From contig OX352766.1 of NCBI GenBank assembly GCA_947095585.1, forward strand, positions 22,000,939-22,064,938: a stretch of DNA of 64,000 nt. The letters run 5' to 3'. This document shows positions 49,580 through 62,636 of the stretch, piece by piece. The DNA is from Nephrocerus scutellatus. Its lineage: Eukaryota > Arthropoda > Insecta > Diptera > Pipunculidae. A program made the position numbers and the translations under genes. Within the stretch, counting starts at the first letter, position 1. Every line of letters starts with the position of its first letter. Below the pieces are notes generated by a model that had not been told where the DNA came from, did no database searches, and saw nothing but the letters and a program-made list of their open reading frames with translations.

Positions 49580-50343
49580 ATTAACTTACAAAATGCATAT
49601 TATAGAGCTCGTAATTTCTTGACCTTCTCAATTGCAATATATAACGCACTTATTTCGAAGTTCAATTGTTTCATCAAAGGATTGTTTTAAAATTAAAAAT
49701 TCATTCAAATTTTCATAAAATTAACTTACAAAATGCATATTATAGAGCTCGTAATTTCTTGACCTTCTCAACTGTAATATATAACGCACTTATTTCGAAG
49801 TTCAATTGTTTCATCAAAGGATTGTTTTAGAATTAAAAATTAAATTAAATTTGAAACTTGGAATCATTTCATAAAATTAACTCACAAAATGCATATTATA
49901 GAGCTCGTAATTTCTTGACCTTCTCAATTGCAATATATAACGCACTTATTTCGATGTTCAATTGTTTCATCAAAGGATTGTTTTAGAATTAAAAATTAAA
50001 TTAAATTTGAAACTTGGAATCATATCATAAAATTAACTTACAAAATGCATATAATAGAGCTCGTAATTTCTTGACCTTCTCAATTGCAATATATAGCGCA
50101 CTTATTTCGATGTTCAATTGTTTCATCAAAGGATTGTTTTAGAATTAAAAATTAAATTAAATTTGAAACTTGGAATCATTTCATAAAATGAACTTACAAA
50201 ATGCATATTATAGAGCTCGTAATTTCTTGACCTTCTCAATTGCAATATATAACGCACTTATTTCGAAGTTCAATTGTTTCATCAAAGGATTGTTTTAGAA
50301 TTAAAAATTAAATTAAATTTGAAACTTGGAATCATTTCATAAA
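49580..50343. repeat. Mixed D/A units
   Basis: Units start at 49580 (140 bp, A-like 5' and D-like 3' end), 49720, 49876, 50032 and 50188. Marks include ATTAACTCAC (49876), CATATCAT, GCATATAATAG and ATATAGCGC (around 50032) and CGATGTTC in two consecutive units. No higher-order copy was found. Confidence 0.85.
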
Positions 50344-50499
50344 ATTAACTTACAAAATGCATATTATAGAGCTCGTAATTTCTTGACATTCTCAACTGTA
50401 ATATATAACTCACTTATTTCGAAGTTCAATTGTTTCATCAAAGGATTGTTTTAGAATTAAAAATTAAATAAAATTTGAAACTTGGAATCATTTCATAAA
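50344..50499 (+). repeat. Type F monomer (reference, 156 bp)
   Basis: This unit is marked by CTTGACATTCTCAACTG (most units have GACCTTCTC), by AACTCACTT, and by AAATAAAATTTG in place of AAATTAAATTTG. F markers are confined to about 50.3-55.5 kb, with one further GACATTCTC unit at 58341. This makes F a young or local subfamily. Confidence 0.88.
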
Positions 50500-53400
50500 A
50501 TGAACTTACAAAATGCATATTATAGAGCTCGTAATTTCTTGACCTTTTCAATTGTAATATATAACGCAGTTATTTCGAAGTCCAATTGTGTCATCAAAGG
50601 ACTGTTTTAAAATTAAAAATTAAATTAAATTTGAAACTTGGAATCATTTCATAAAATTAACTTACAAAATGCATATTATAGAGCTCGTAATTTCTTGACC
50701 TTCTCAATTGCAATATATAACGCACTTATTTCGAAGTTCAATTGTTTCACCAAAGGATTGTTTTAGAATTAAAAATTAAATTAAATTTGAAACTTGGAAT
50801 CATTTCATAAAATTAACTTACAAAATGCATATTATAGAGCTCGTAATTTCTTGACATTCTCAACTGTAATATATAACTCACTTATTTCGAAGTTCAATTG
50901 TTTCATCAAAGGATTGTTTTAGAATTAAAAATTAAATAAAATTTGAAACTTGGAATCATTTCATAAAATGAACTTACAAAATGCATATTATAGAGCTCGT
51001 AATTTCTTGACATTCTCAACTGTAATATATAACTCACTTATTTCGAAGTTCAATTGTTTCATCAAAGGATTGTTTTAGAATTAAAAATTAAATAAAATTT
51101 GAAACTTGGAATCATTTCATAAAATGAACTTACAAAATGCATATTATAGAGCTCGTAATTTCTTGACCTTTTCAATTGTAATATATAACGCAGTTATTTC
51201 GAAGTCCAATTGTGTCATCAAAGGACTGTTTTAAAATTAAAAATTAAATTAAATTTGAAACTTGGAATCATTTCATAAAATTAACTTACAAAATGCATAT
51301 TATAGAGCTCGTAATTTCTTGACCTTCTCAATTGCAATATATAACGCACTTATTTCGAAGTTCAATTGTTTCACCAAAGGATTGTTTTAGAATTAAAAAT
51401 TAAATAAAATTTGAAACTTGGAATCATTTCATAAAATTAACTTACAAAATGCATATTATAGAGCTCATAATTTCTTGACCTTCTCAGTTGTAATATATAA
51501 CTCACTTATTTCGAAGTTCAATTGTTTCATCAAAGGATTGTTTTAGAATTAAAAATTAAATTAAATTTGAAACTTGGAATCATTTCATAAAATTAACTTA
51601 CAAAATGCATATTATAGAGCTCATAATTTCTTGACCTTCTCAATTGCAATATATAACGCACTTATTTCGAAGTTCAATTGTTTCACCAAAGGATTGTTTT
51701 AGAAATAAAAATTAAATAAAATTTGAAACTTGGAATCATTTCATAAAATTAACTTACAAAATGCATATTATAGAGCTCGTAATTTCTTGACCTTCTCAAT
51801 TGTAATATATAACGCAGTTATTTCGAAGTCCAATTGTGTCATCAAAGGACTGTTTTAAAATTAAAAATTAAATTAAATTTGAAACTTGGAATCATTTCAT
51901 AAAATGAACTTACAAAATGCATATTATAGAGCTCGTAATTTCTTGACATTCTCAACTGTAATATATAACTCACTTATTTCGAAGTCCAATTGTGTCATCA
52001 AAGGACTGTTTTAAAATTAAAAATTAAATTAAATTTGAAACTTGGAATCATTTCATAAAATTAACTTACAAAATGCATATTATAGAGCTCGTAATTTCTT
52101 GACCTTCTCAATTGCAATATATAACGCACTTATTTCGAAGTTCAATTGTTTCACCAAAGGATTGTTTTAGAATTAAAAATTAAATAAAATTTGAAACTTG
52201 GAATCATTTCATAAAATTAACTTACAAAATGCATATTATAAAGCTCGTAATTTCTTGACCTTCTCAATTGTAATATATAACGCAGTTATTTCGAAGTCCA
52301 ATTGTGTCATCAAAGGACTGTTTTAAAATTAAAAATTAAATAAAATTTGAAACTTGGAATCATTTCATAAAATTAACTTACAAAATGCATATTATAGAGC
52401 TCGTAATTTCTTGACCTTCTCAGTTGTAATATATAACTCACTTATTTCGAAGTTCAATTGTTTCATCAAAGGATTGTTTTAGAATTAAAAATTAAATAAA
52501 ATTTGAAACTTGGAATCAATTCATAAAATGAACTTACAAAATGCATATTATAGAGCTCGTAATTTCTTGACATTCTCAACTGTAATATATAACTCACTTA
52601 TTTCGAAGTTCAATTGTTTCATCAAAGGATTGTTTTAGAATTAAAAATTAAATAAAATTTGAAACTTGGAATCATTTCATAAAATGAACTAACAAAATGC
52701 ATATTATAGAGCTCGTAATTTCTTGACCTTCTCAGTTGTAATATATAACTCACTTATTTCGAAGTTCAATTGTTTCATCAAAGGACTGTTTTAAAATTAA
52801 AAATTAAATTAAATTTGAAACTTGGAATCATTTCATAAAATTAACTTACAAAATGCATATTATAGAGCTCGTAATTTCTTGACCTTCTCAATTGCAATAT
52901 ATAACGCACTTATTTCGAAGTTCAATTGTTTCATCAAAGGATTGTTTTAGAATTAAAAATTAAATTAAATTTGAAACTTGGAATCATTTCATAAAATTAA
53001 CTTACAAAATGCATATTATAGAGCTCGTAATTTCTTGACCTTCTCAATTGCAATATATAACGCACTTATTTCGAAGTTCAATTGTTTCACCAAAGGATTG
53101 TTTTAGAATTAAAAATTAAATTAAATTTGAAACTTGGAATCATTTCATAAAATTAACTTACAAAATGCATATTATAGAGCTCGTAATTTCTTGACCTTCT
53201 CAATTGCAATATATAACGCACTTATTTCGAAGTTCAATTGTTTCACCAAAGGATTGTTTTAGAATTAAAAATTAAATTAAATTTGAAACTTGGAATCATT
53301 TCATAAAATTAACTTACAAAATGCATATTATAGAGCTCGTAATTTCTTGACCTTCTCAATTGTAATATATAACGCAGTTATTTCGAAGTCCAATTGTGTC

Positions 53401-54867
53401 ATCAAAGGACTGTTTTAAAATTAAAAATTAAATTAAATTTGAAACTTGGAATCATTTCATAAAATTAACTTACAAAATGCATATTATAGAGCTCGTAATT
53501 TCTTGACCTTCTCAATTGCAATATATAACGCACTTATTTCGAAGTTCAATTGTTTCACCAAAGGATTGTTTTAGAATTAAAAATTAAATAAAATTTGAAA
53601 CTTGGAATCATTTCATAAAATTAACTTACAAAATGCATATTATAGAGCTCGTAATTTCTTGGCCTTCTCAATTGTAATATATAACGCAGTTATTTCGAAG
53701 TCCAATTGTGTCATCAAAGGACTGTTTTAAAATTAAAAATTAAATTAAATTTGAAACTTGGAATCATTTCATAAAATTAACTTACAAAATGCATATTATA
53801 GAGCTCGTAATTTCTTGACCTTCTCAATTGCAATATATAACGCACTTATTTCGAAGTTCAATTGTTTCACCAAAGGATTGTTTTAGAATTAAAAATTAAA
53901 TAAAATTTGAAACTTGGAATCATTTCATAAAATTAACTTACAAAATGCATATTATAAAGCTCGTAATTTCTTGACCTTCTCAATTGTAATATATAACGCA
54001 GTTATTTCGAAGTCCAATTGTGTCATCAAAGGACTGTTTTAAAATTAAAAATTAAATAAAATTTGAAACTTGGAATCATTTCATAAAATTAACTTACAAA
54101 ATTCATATTATAGAGCTCGTAATTTCTTGACCTTCTCAGTTGTAATATATAACTCACTTATTTCGAAGTTCAATTGTTTCATCAAAGGATTGTTTTAGAA
54201 TTAAAAATTAAATAAAATTTGAAACTTGGAATCATTTCATAAAATGAACTTACAAAATGCATATTATAGAGCTCGTAATTTCTTGACATTCTCAACTGTA
54301 ATATATAACTCACTTATTTCGAAGTTCAATTGTTTCATCAAAGGATTGTTTTAGAATTAAAAATTAAATAAAATTTGAAACTTGGAATCATTTCATAAAA
54401 TTAACTTACAAAATGCATTTTATAGAGCTCGTAATTTCTTGACCTTCTCAGTTGTAATATATAACTCACTTATTTCGAAGTTCAATTGTTTCATCAAAGG
54501 ACTGTTTTAAAATTAAAAATTAAATTAAATTTGAAACTTGGAATCATTTCATAAAATTAACTTACAAAATGCATATTATAGAGCTCGTAATTTCTTGACC
54601 TTCTCAATTGCAATATATAACGCAGTTATTTCGAAGTTCAATTGTTTCACCAAAGGATTGTTTTAGAATTAAAAATTAAATTAAATTTGAAACTTGGAAT
54701 CATTTCATAAAATTAACTTACAAAATGCATATTATAAAGCTCGTAATTTCTTGACCTTCTCAATTGTAATATATAACGCAGTTATTTCGAAGTCCAATTG
54801 TGTCATCAAAGGACTGTTTTAAAATTAAAAATTAAATAAAATTTGAAACTTGGAATCATTTCATAAA

Positions 54868-54957
54868 ATTAACTTACAAAATGCATATTATAGAGCTCGT
54901 AATTTCTTGACCTTCTCAGTTGTAATATATAACTCACTTATTTCGAAGTTCAATAAA
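54868..54957. repeat. 90-bp truncated E monomer
   Basis: The E unit stops at TTCGAAGTTCAAT and joins AAAATGAAC of the next unit, deleting 66 bp that include the TAG stop and the A/T block. Because 66 is a multiple of three, the open frame of this unit continues into the next. This explains the unusually long 72-codon open frame at 54850-55068, which is therefore a deletion by-product. Confidence 0.93.
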
Positions 54958-55704
54958 ATGAACTTACAAAATGCATATTATAGAGCTCGTAATTTCTTGA
55001 CATTCTCAACTGTAATATATAACGCACTTATTTCGAAGTCCAATTGTGTCATCAGAGGACTGTTTTAAAATTAAAAATTCATTCAAATTTTCATAAAATG
55101 AACTTACAAAATGCATATTATAGAGCTCGTAATTTCTTGACCTTCTCAGTTGTAATATATAACTCACTTATTTCGAAGTTCAATTGTTTCATCAAAGGAT
55201 TGTTTTAGAATTCAAAATTAAATAAAATTTGAAACTTGGAATCATTTCATAAAATTAACTTACAAAATGCATATTATAGAGCTCGTAATTTCTTGACCTT
55301 CTCAATTGTAATATATAACGCATTATTTCGAAGTCCAATTGTTTCACCAAAGGATTGTTTTAGAATTAAAAATTAAATTAAATTTGAAACTTGGAATCAT
55401 TTCATAAAATGAACTTACAAAATGCATATTATAGAGCTCGTAATTTCTTGACATTCTCAACTGTTATATATAACGCACTTATTTCGAAGTCCAATTGTGT
55501 CATCAGAGGACTGTTTTAAAATTAAAAATTCATTCAAATTTTCATAAAATGAACTTACAAAATGCATATTATAGAGCTCGTAATTTCTTGACCTTCTCAG
55601 TTGTAATATATAACTCACTTATTTCGAAGTTCAATTGTTTCATCAAAGGATTGTTTTAGAATTAAAAATTAAATTAAATTTGAAACTTGGAATCATTTCA
55701 TAAA

Positions 55705-56796
55705 ATTAACTTACAAAATGCATATTATAGAGCTCGTAATTTCTTGACCCTCTCAATTGCAATATATAACGCACTTATTTCGAAGTTCAATTGTTTCACC
55801 AAAGGATTGTTTTAGAATTAAAAATTAAATTAAATTTGAAACTTGGAATCATTTCATAAAATGAACTTACAAAATGCATATTATAGAGCTCGTAATTTCT
55901 TGACCTTCTCAATTGCAATATATAACGCACTTATTTCGAAGTTCAATTGTTTCATCAAAGGATTGTTTTAGAATTAAAAATTAAATTAAATTTGAAACTT
56001 GGAATCATTTCATAAAATGAACTTACAAAATGCATATTATAGAGCTCGTAATTTCTTGACCTTCTCAATTGCAATATATAACGCACTTATTTCGAAGTTC
56101 AATTGTTTCACCAAAGGATTGTTTTAGAATTAAAAATTAAATTAAATTTGAAACTTGGAATCATTTCATAAAATGAACTTACAAAATGCATATTATAGAG
56201 CTCGTAATTTCTTGACCTTCTCAATTGCAATATATAACGCACTTATTTCGAAGTTCAATTGTTTCACCAAAGGATTGTTTTAGAATTAAAAATTAAATTA
56301 AATTTGAAACTTGGAATCATTTCATAAAATGAACTTACAAAATGCATATTATAGAGCTCGTAATTTCTTGACCTTCTCAATTGCAATATATAACGCACTT
56401 ATTTCGAAGTTCAATTGTTTCACCAAAGGATTGTTTTAGAATTAAAAATTAAATTAAATTTGAAACATGGAATCATTTCATAAAATGAACTTACAAAATG
56501 CATATTATAGAGCTCGTAATTTCTTGACCTTCTCAATTGCAATATATAACGCACTTATTTCGAAGTTCAATTGTTTCACCAAAGGATTGTTTTAGAATTA
56601 AAAATTAAATTAAATTTGAAACTTGGAATCATTTCATAAAATGAACTTACAAAATGCATATTATAGAGCTAGTAATTTCTTGACCTTCTCAATTGCAATA
56701 TATAACGCACTTATTTCGAAGTTCAATTGTTTCACCAAAGGATTGTTTTAGAATTAAAAATTAAATTAAAATTGAAACTTGTAATCATTTCATAAA
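55705..56796. repeat. Run of seven CACC-type A monomers
   Basis: Units start every 156 bp at 55705, 55861, 56017, 56173, 56329, 56485 and 56641. Six of the seven combine full-length TTCGAAGTTC with CACCAAAGG; the unit at 55861 has CATC. This subtype separates the two markers that define B elsewhere. Differences are few (GACCCTCTC, GAAACATGG, AGAGCTAGTAAT, ACTTGTAATC), so the run is young. Confidence 0.9.
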
Positions 56797-57108
56797 ATGA
56801 ACTTACAAAATGCATATTATAGAGCTCGTAATTTCTTGACCTTCTCAGTTGTAATATATAACTCACTTATTTCGAAGTTCAATTGTTTCATCAAAGGATT
56901 GTTTTAGAATTAAAAATTAAATTAAATTTAAAACTTGGAATCATTTCATAAAATTAACTTACAAAATGCATATTATAGAGCTCGTAATTTCTTGACCTTC
57001 TCAATTGCAATATATAACGCAGTTATTTCGAAGTCCAATTGTGTCATCAAAGGACTGTTTTAAAATTAAAAATTAAATTAAATTTGAAACTTGGAATCAT
57101 TTTATAAA
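56797..57108. repeat. E unit and A/G mosaic unit
   Basis: The E unit at 56797 has AAATTTAAAACTTGG. The unit at 56953 has CAATTGCAAT followed by CAGTTATTTCG, TCCAATTGTGTC and TTTTAAAATT, and ends TTTTATAAAATG. They sit just before the 5.5-kb super-repeat. Confidence 0.85.
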
Positions 57109-59244
57109 ATGAACTTACAAAATGCATATTATAGAGCTCGTAATTTCTTGACCTTCTCAATTGCAATATATAACGCACTTATTTCGAAGTTCAATTGTTT
57201 CACCAAAGGATTGTTTTAGAATTAAAAATTAAATTAAATTTGAAACTTGGAATCATTTCATAAAATGAACTTACAAAATGCATATTATAGAGCTCGTAAT
57301 TTCTTGACCTTCTCAGTTGTAATATATAACTCACTTATTTCGAAGTTCAATTGTTTCATCAAAGGATTGTTTTAGAATTAAAAATTAAATTAAAATTGAA
57401 ACTTGGAATCATTTCATAAAATTAACTTACAAAATGCATATTATAGAGCTCGTAATTTCTTGACCTTCTCAGTTGTAATATATAACTCACTTATTTCGAA
57501 GTTCAATTGTTTCATCAAAGGATTGTTTTAGAATTAAAAATTAAATTAAACTTAAAACTTGGAATCATTTCATAAAATTAACTTACAAAATGCATATTAT
57601 AGAGCTCGTAATTTCTTGACCTTCTCAATTGCAATATATAACGCACTTATTTCGAAGTTCAATTGTTTCACCAAAGGATTGTTTTAGAATTAAAAATTAA
57701 ATTAAATTTGAAACTTGGAATCATTTCATAAAATTAACTTACAAAATGCATATTATAGAGCTCATAATTTCTTGACCTTCTCAGTTGTAATATATAACTC
57801 ACTTATTTCGAAGTTCAATTGTTTCATCAAAGGATTGTTTTAGAATTAAAAATTAAATTAAATTTGAAACTTGGAATCATTTCATAAAATTAACTTACAA
57901 AATGCATATTATAGAGCTCGTAATTTCTTGACCTTCTCAACTGTAATATATAACGCACTTATTTCGAAGTCCAATTGTGTCATCAAAGGACTGTTTTAAA
58001 ATTAAACATTCATTCAAATTTTCATAAAATGAACTTACAAAATGCATATTATAGAGCTCGTAATTTCTTGACCTTCTCAATTGCAATATATAACGCACTT
58101 ATTTCGAAGTTAAATTGTTTCATCAAAGGATTGTTTTAGAATTAAAAATTAAATTAAATTTGAAACTTGGAATCATTTCATAAAATTAACTTACAAAATG
58201 CATATTATAGAGCTCCTAATTTCTTGACCTTCTCAATTGCAATATATAACGCACTTATTTCGAAGTTCAATTGTTTCATCAAAGGATTGTTTTAGAATTA
58301 AAAATTAAATTAAATTTGAAACTTGGAATCATTTCATAAAATTAACTTACAAAATGCATATTATAGAGCTCGTAATTTCTAGACATTCTCAACTGTAATA
58401 TATAATGCACTTATTTCGAAGTTCAATTGTGTCATCAGAGGACTGTTTTAAAATTAAAAATTCATTCAAATTTTCATAAAATGAACTTACAAAATGCATA
58501 TTATAGAGCTCGTAATTTCTTGACCTTCTCAATTGTAATATATAACTCACTTATTTCGAAGTTCAATTGTTTCATCAAAGGATTGTTTTAGAATTAAAAA
58601 TTAAATTAAATTTGAAACTTGGAATCATTTCATAAAATTAACTTACAAAATGCATATTATAGAGCTCGTAATTTCTTGACCTTCTCAATTGTAATATATA
58701 ACGCACTTATTTCGAAGTCCAATTGTGTCATCAAAGGACTGTTTTAAAATTAAAAATTAAATTAAATTTGAAACTTGGAATCATTTCTTAAAATGAACTT
58801 ACAAAATGCATATTATAGAGCTCGTAATTTCTTGACCTTCTCAATTGTAATATATAACGCACTTATTTCGAAGTCCAATTGTGTCATCAAAGGACTGTTT
58901 TAAAATTAAAAATTCATTCAAATTTTCATAAAATTAACTTACAAAATGCATATTATAGAGCTCGCAATTTCTTGACCGTCTCAATTGTAATATATAACGC
59001 ACATATTTCGAAGTCCAATTGTGTCATCAAAGGACTGTTTTAAAATTAAAAATTAAATTAAATTTGAAACTTGGAATCATTTCATAAAATGAACTTACAA
59101 AATGCATATTATAGAGCTCGTAATTTCTTGACCGTCTCAATTGTAATATATAACGCACATATTTCGAAGTCCAATTGTGTCATCAAAGGACTGTTTTAAA
59201 ATTAAAAATTAAATTAAATTTGAAACTTGGAATCATTTCATAAA

Positions 59245-59400
59245 ATGAACTTACAAAATGCATATTATAGAGCTCGTAATTTCTTGACCTTCTCAATTGT
59301 AATATATAACGCACTTATTTCGAAGTCCAATTGTGTCATCAAAGGACTGTTTTAAAATTAAAAATTAAATTAAATTTGAAACTTGGAATCATTTCATAAA
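59245..59400 (+). repeat. Type G monomer (reference, 156 bp)
   Basis: This unit combines CTCAATTGTAATATATAACG, TCCAATTGTGTCATC, GGACTG and TTTTAAAATT with an A-type 3' end (three AAATT steps, GAAACTTGGAATC). It looks like a recombinant between A-like and C/D-like units. G units are common from 50.5 kb and dominate 58.6-62.6 kb. A side branch at 58933 and 59089 carries GACCGTCTC and CACATATTTCG. Confidence 0.88.
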
Positions 59401-59556
59401 ATGAACTTACAAAATGCATATTATAGAGCTCGTAATTTCTTGACCTTCTCAATTGCAATATATAACGCACTTATTTCGAAGTTCAATTGTTTCATCAAAG
59501 GATTGTTTTAGAATTAAAAATTAAATTAAATTTGAAACTTGGAATCATTTCATAAA

Positions 59557-59700
59557 ATTAACTTACAAAATGCATATTATAGAGCTCGTAATTTCTTGAC
59601 CTTCTCAATTGTAATATATATCGCACTTTGTTGTTTCATCAAAGGATTGTTTTAGAATTAAAAATTAAATTAAATTTGAAACTTCGAATCATTTCATAAA
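59557..59700. repeat. 144-bp monomer with 12-bp deletion
   Basis: TCGCACTTTGTTGTTTCATC replaces the normal stretch around TTCGAA, a net loss of 12 bp that removes the TTCGAA palindrome. The next units' GAAACTTCGAATC is another private mark. The same unit occurs at 62025-62168. Confidence 0.93.
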
Positions 59701-59856
59701 ATTAACTTACAAAATGCATATTATAGAGCTCGTAATTTCTTGACCTTCTCAATTGTAATATATAATGCACTTATTTCGAAGTCCAATTGTGTCATCAAAG
59801 GACTGTTTTAAAATTAAAAATTAAATTAAATTTGAAACTTGGAATCATTTCATAAA

Positions 59857-60792
59857 ATGAACTTACAAAATGCATATTATAGAGCTCGTAATTTCTTGAC
59901 CTTCTCAATTGTAATATATAACGCACTTATTTCGAAGTCCAATTGTGTCATCAAAGGACTGTTTTAAAATTAAAAATTAAATTAAATTTGAAACTTGGAA
60001 TCATTTCATAAAATGAACTTACAAAATGCATATTATAGAGCTTGTAATTTCTTGACCTTCTCAATTGTAATATATAACGCACTTATTTCGAAGTTCAATT
60101 GTGTCATCAAAGGACTGTTTTAAAATTAAAAATTAAATTAAATTTGAAACTTGGAATCATTTCATAAAATTAACTTACAAAATGCATATTATAGAGCTCG
60201 TAATTTCTTGACCTTCTCAGTTGTAATATATAACTCACTTATTTCGAAGTTCAATTGTTTCATCAAAGGATTGTTTTAGAATTAAAAATTAAATTAAATT
60301 TGAAACTTGGAATCATTTCATAAAATGAACTTACAAAATGCATATTATAGAGCTCGTAATTTCTTGACCTTCTCAATTGTAATATATAACGCACTTATTT
60401 CGAAGTCCAATTGTGTCATCAAAGGACTGTTTTAAAATTAAAAATTAAATTAAATTTGAAACTTGGAATCATTTCATAAAATGAACTTACAAAATGCATA
60501 TTATAGAGCTTGTAATTTCTTGACCTTCTCAATTGTAATATATAACGCACTTATTTCGAAGTTCAATTGTGTCATCAAAGGACTGTTTTAAAATTAAAAA
60601 TTAAATTAAATTTGAAACTTGGAATCATTTCATAAAATTAACTTACAAAATGCATATTATAGAGCTCGTAATTTCTTGACCTTCTCAGTTGTAATATATA
60701 ACTCACTTATTTCGAAGTTCAATTGTTTCATCAAAGGATTGTTTTAGAATTAAAAATTAAATTAAATTTGAAACTTGGAATCATTTCATAAA
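59857..60792. repeat. 468-bp trimer duplication (G, G, E)
   Basis: Units at 59857, 60013 and 60169 match those at 60325, 60481 and 60637. The middle unit in both carries AGAGCTTGTAAT, a CpG-to-TpG change in the GAGCTCG region. The 2468-bp copy 2 shares the first two units of this trimer but not the duplication. Confidence 0.9.
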
Positions 60793-61104
60793 ATTAACTT
60801 ACAAAATGCATATTATAGAGCTCGTAATTTCTTGACCTTCTCAGTTGTAATATATAACTCACTTATTTCGAAGTTCAATTGTTTCATCAAAGGATTGTTT
60901 TAGAATTAAAAATTAAATTAAATTTGAAACTTGGAATCATTTCATAAAATTAACTTACAAAATGCATATTATAGAGCTCGTAATTTCTTGACCTTCTCAG
61001 TTGTAATATATAACTCACTTATTTCGAAGTTCAATTGTTTCATCAAAGGATTGTTTTAGAATTAAAAATTAAATTAAATTTGAAACTTGGAATCATTTCA
61101 TAAA

Positions 61105-62636
61105 ATTAACTTACAAAATGCATATTATAGAGCTCGTAATTTCTTGACCTTCTCAATTGTAATATATAACGCACTTATTTCGAAGTCCAATTGTGTCATC
61201 AAAGGACTGTTTTAAAATTAAAAATTAAATTAAATTTGAAACTTGGAATCATTTCTTAAAATGAACTTACAAAATGCATATTATAGAGCTCGTAATTTCT
61301 TGACCTTCTCAATTGTAATATATAACGCACTTATTTCGAAGTCCAATTGTGTCATCAAAGGACTGTTTTAAAATTAAAAATTCATTCAAATTTTCATAAA
61401 ATTAACTTACAAAATGCATATTATAGAGCTCGCAATTTCTTGACCGTCTCAATTGTAATATATAACGCACATATTTCGAAGTCCAATTGTGTCATCAAAG
61501 GACTGTTTTAAAATTAAAAATTAAATTAAATTTGAAACTTGGAATCATTTCATAAAATGAACTTACAAAATGCATATTATAGAGCTCGTAATTTCTTGAC
61601 CGTCTCAATTGTAATATATAACGCACATATTTCGAAGTCCAATTGTGTCATCAAAGGACTGTTTTAAAATTAAAAATTAAATTAAATTTGAAACTTGGAA
61701 TCATTTCATAAAATGAACTTACAAAATGCATATTATAGAGCTCGTAATTTCTTGACCTTCTCAATTGTAATATATAACGCACTTATTTCGAAGTCCAATT
61801 GTGTCATCAAAGGACTGTTTTAAAATTAAAAATTAAATTAAATTTGAAACTTGGAATCATTTCATAAAATGAACTTACAAAATGCATATTATAGAGCTCG
61901 TAATTTCTTGACCTTCTCAATTGCAATATATAACGCACTTATTTCGAAGTTCAATTGTTTCATCAAAGGATTGTTTTAGAATTAAAAATTAAATTAAATT
62001 TGAAACTTGGAATCATTTCATAAAATTAACTTACAAAATGCATATTATAGAGCTCGTAATTTCTTGACCTTCTCAATTGTAATATATATCGCACTTTGTT
62101 GTTTCATCAAAGGATTGTTTTAGAATTAAAAATTAAATTAAATTTGAAACTTCGAATCATTTCATAAAATTAACTTACAAAATGCATATTATAGAGCTCG
62201 TAATTTCTTGACCTTCTCAATTGTAATATATAATGCACTTATTTCGAAGTCCAATTGTGTCATCAAAGGACTGTTTTAAAATTAAAAATTAAATTAAATT
62301 TGAAACTTGGAATCATTTCATAAAATGAACTTACAAAATGCATATTATAGAGCTCGTAATTTCTTGACCTTCTCAATTGTAATATATAACGCACTTATTT
62401 CGAAGTCCAATTGTGTCATCAAAGGACTGTTTTAAAATTAAAAATTAAATTAAATTTGAAACTTGGAATCATTTCATAAAATGAACTTACAAAATGCATA
62501 TTATAGAGCTTGTAATTTCTTGACCTTCTCAATTGTAATATATAACGCACTTATTTCGAAGTTCAATTGTGTCATCAAAGGACTGTTTTAGAATTAAAAA
62601 TTAAATTAAAATTGAAACTTGGAATCATTTCATAAA
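61105..62636. repeat. 2468-bp nested duplication, copy 2 (1532 bp)
   Basis: This copy matches 58637-60168 unit by unit. Its last unit (62481) switches after GGACTG to TTTTAGAATT with AAAATTGAAAC, so the boundary lies near 62590, and an A (CACC) unit follows. It thus joins directly to the start of the next super-repeat copy. Confidence 0.92.
62025..62168. repeat. 144-bp monomer, second occurrence
   Basis: The deletion junction is identical to that at 59557, 2468 bp downstream, followed by the same GAAACTTCGAATC mark. Confidence 0.93.

Larger units (their letters stand above)
50344..55704. repeat. E/F/G domain with overlapping duplications
   Basis: F, G, E and CACC-type A units are interleaved. 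GACCTTTTCAATTG marks a 624-bp (four-unit) step from 50500 to 51124. ATTATAAAGCTCG marks G units at 52216, 53932 and 54712, spaced 1716 bp (eleven units) and 780 bp (five units). The order G, E, F, E, A after 52216 is repeated after 53932, and G, E, F after 54712. Single marks are ATGAACTAAC (52684), TTCTTGGCC (53620), AAATTCATATT (54088) and GCATTTTATAG (54400). Confidence 0.87.
58637..61104. repeat. 2468-bp nested duplication, copy 1
   Basis: Four anchors repeat at exactly 2468 bp: TTTCTTAAAATG (58785/61253), CTCGCAATTTC (58964/61432), the 144-bp unit with ATATATATCGC (59557/62025) and AGAGCTTGTAAT (60041/62509). The copy is mostly G units, followed by a 468-bp G-G-E trimer duplicated at 59857 and 60325, then a run of E units. 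Confidence 0.93.
57109..62636. repeat. 5528-bp super-repeat, copy 1
   Basis: The first units are A (CACC), E with AAAATTGAAAC, E with AAACTTAAAACTTGG, A, E with CTCATAATTTC, D with ATTAAACATTC, A with GAAGTTAAATTG and A with AGCTCCTAATTTC. This order returns at 62637. The offset is 5528 bp through the first D unit and 5668 bp after it, because the second copy has an additional 140-bp D unit. The 2468-bp duplication lies inside this unit. Confidence 0.88.

Noticed and set aside
54850..55068. A 72-codon open frame on the + strand
   Set aside because: It results from the 66-bp in-frame deletion in the unit at 54868, which joins two copies of the same accidental monomer frame. There is no promoter context, no recognised domain, and every part is repeat sequence.
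59617..59640. Small insertion near ATATATATCGCACTTTG
   Set aside because: It first looked like inserted sequence, but the unit is 12 bp shorter than normal. It is a deletion around TTCGAA and recurs unchanged 2468 bp later.
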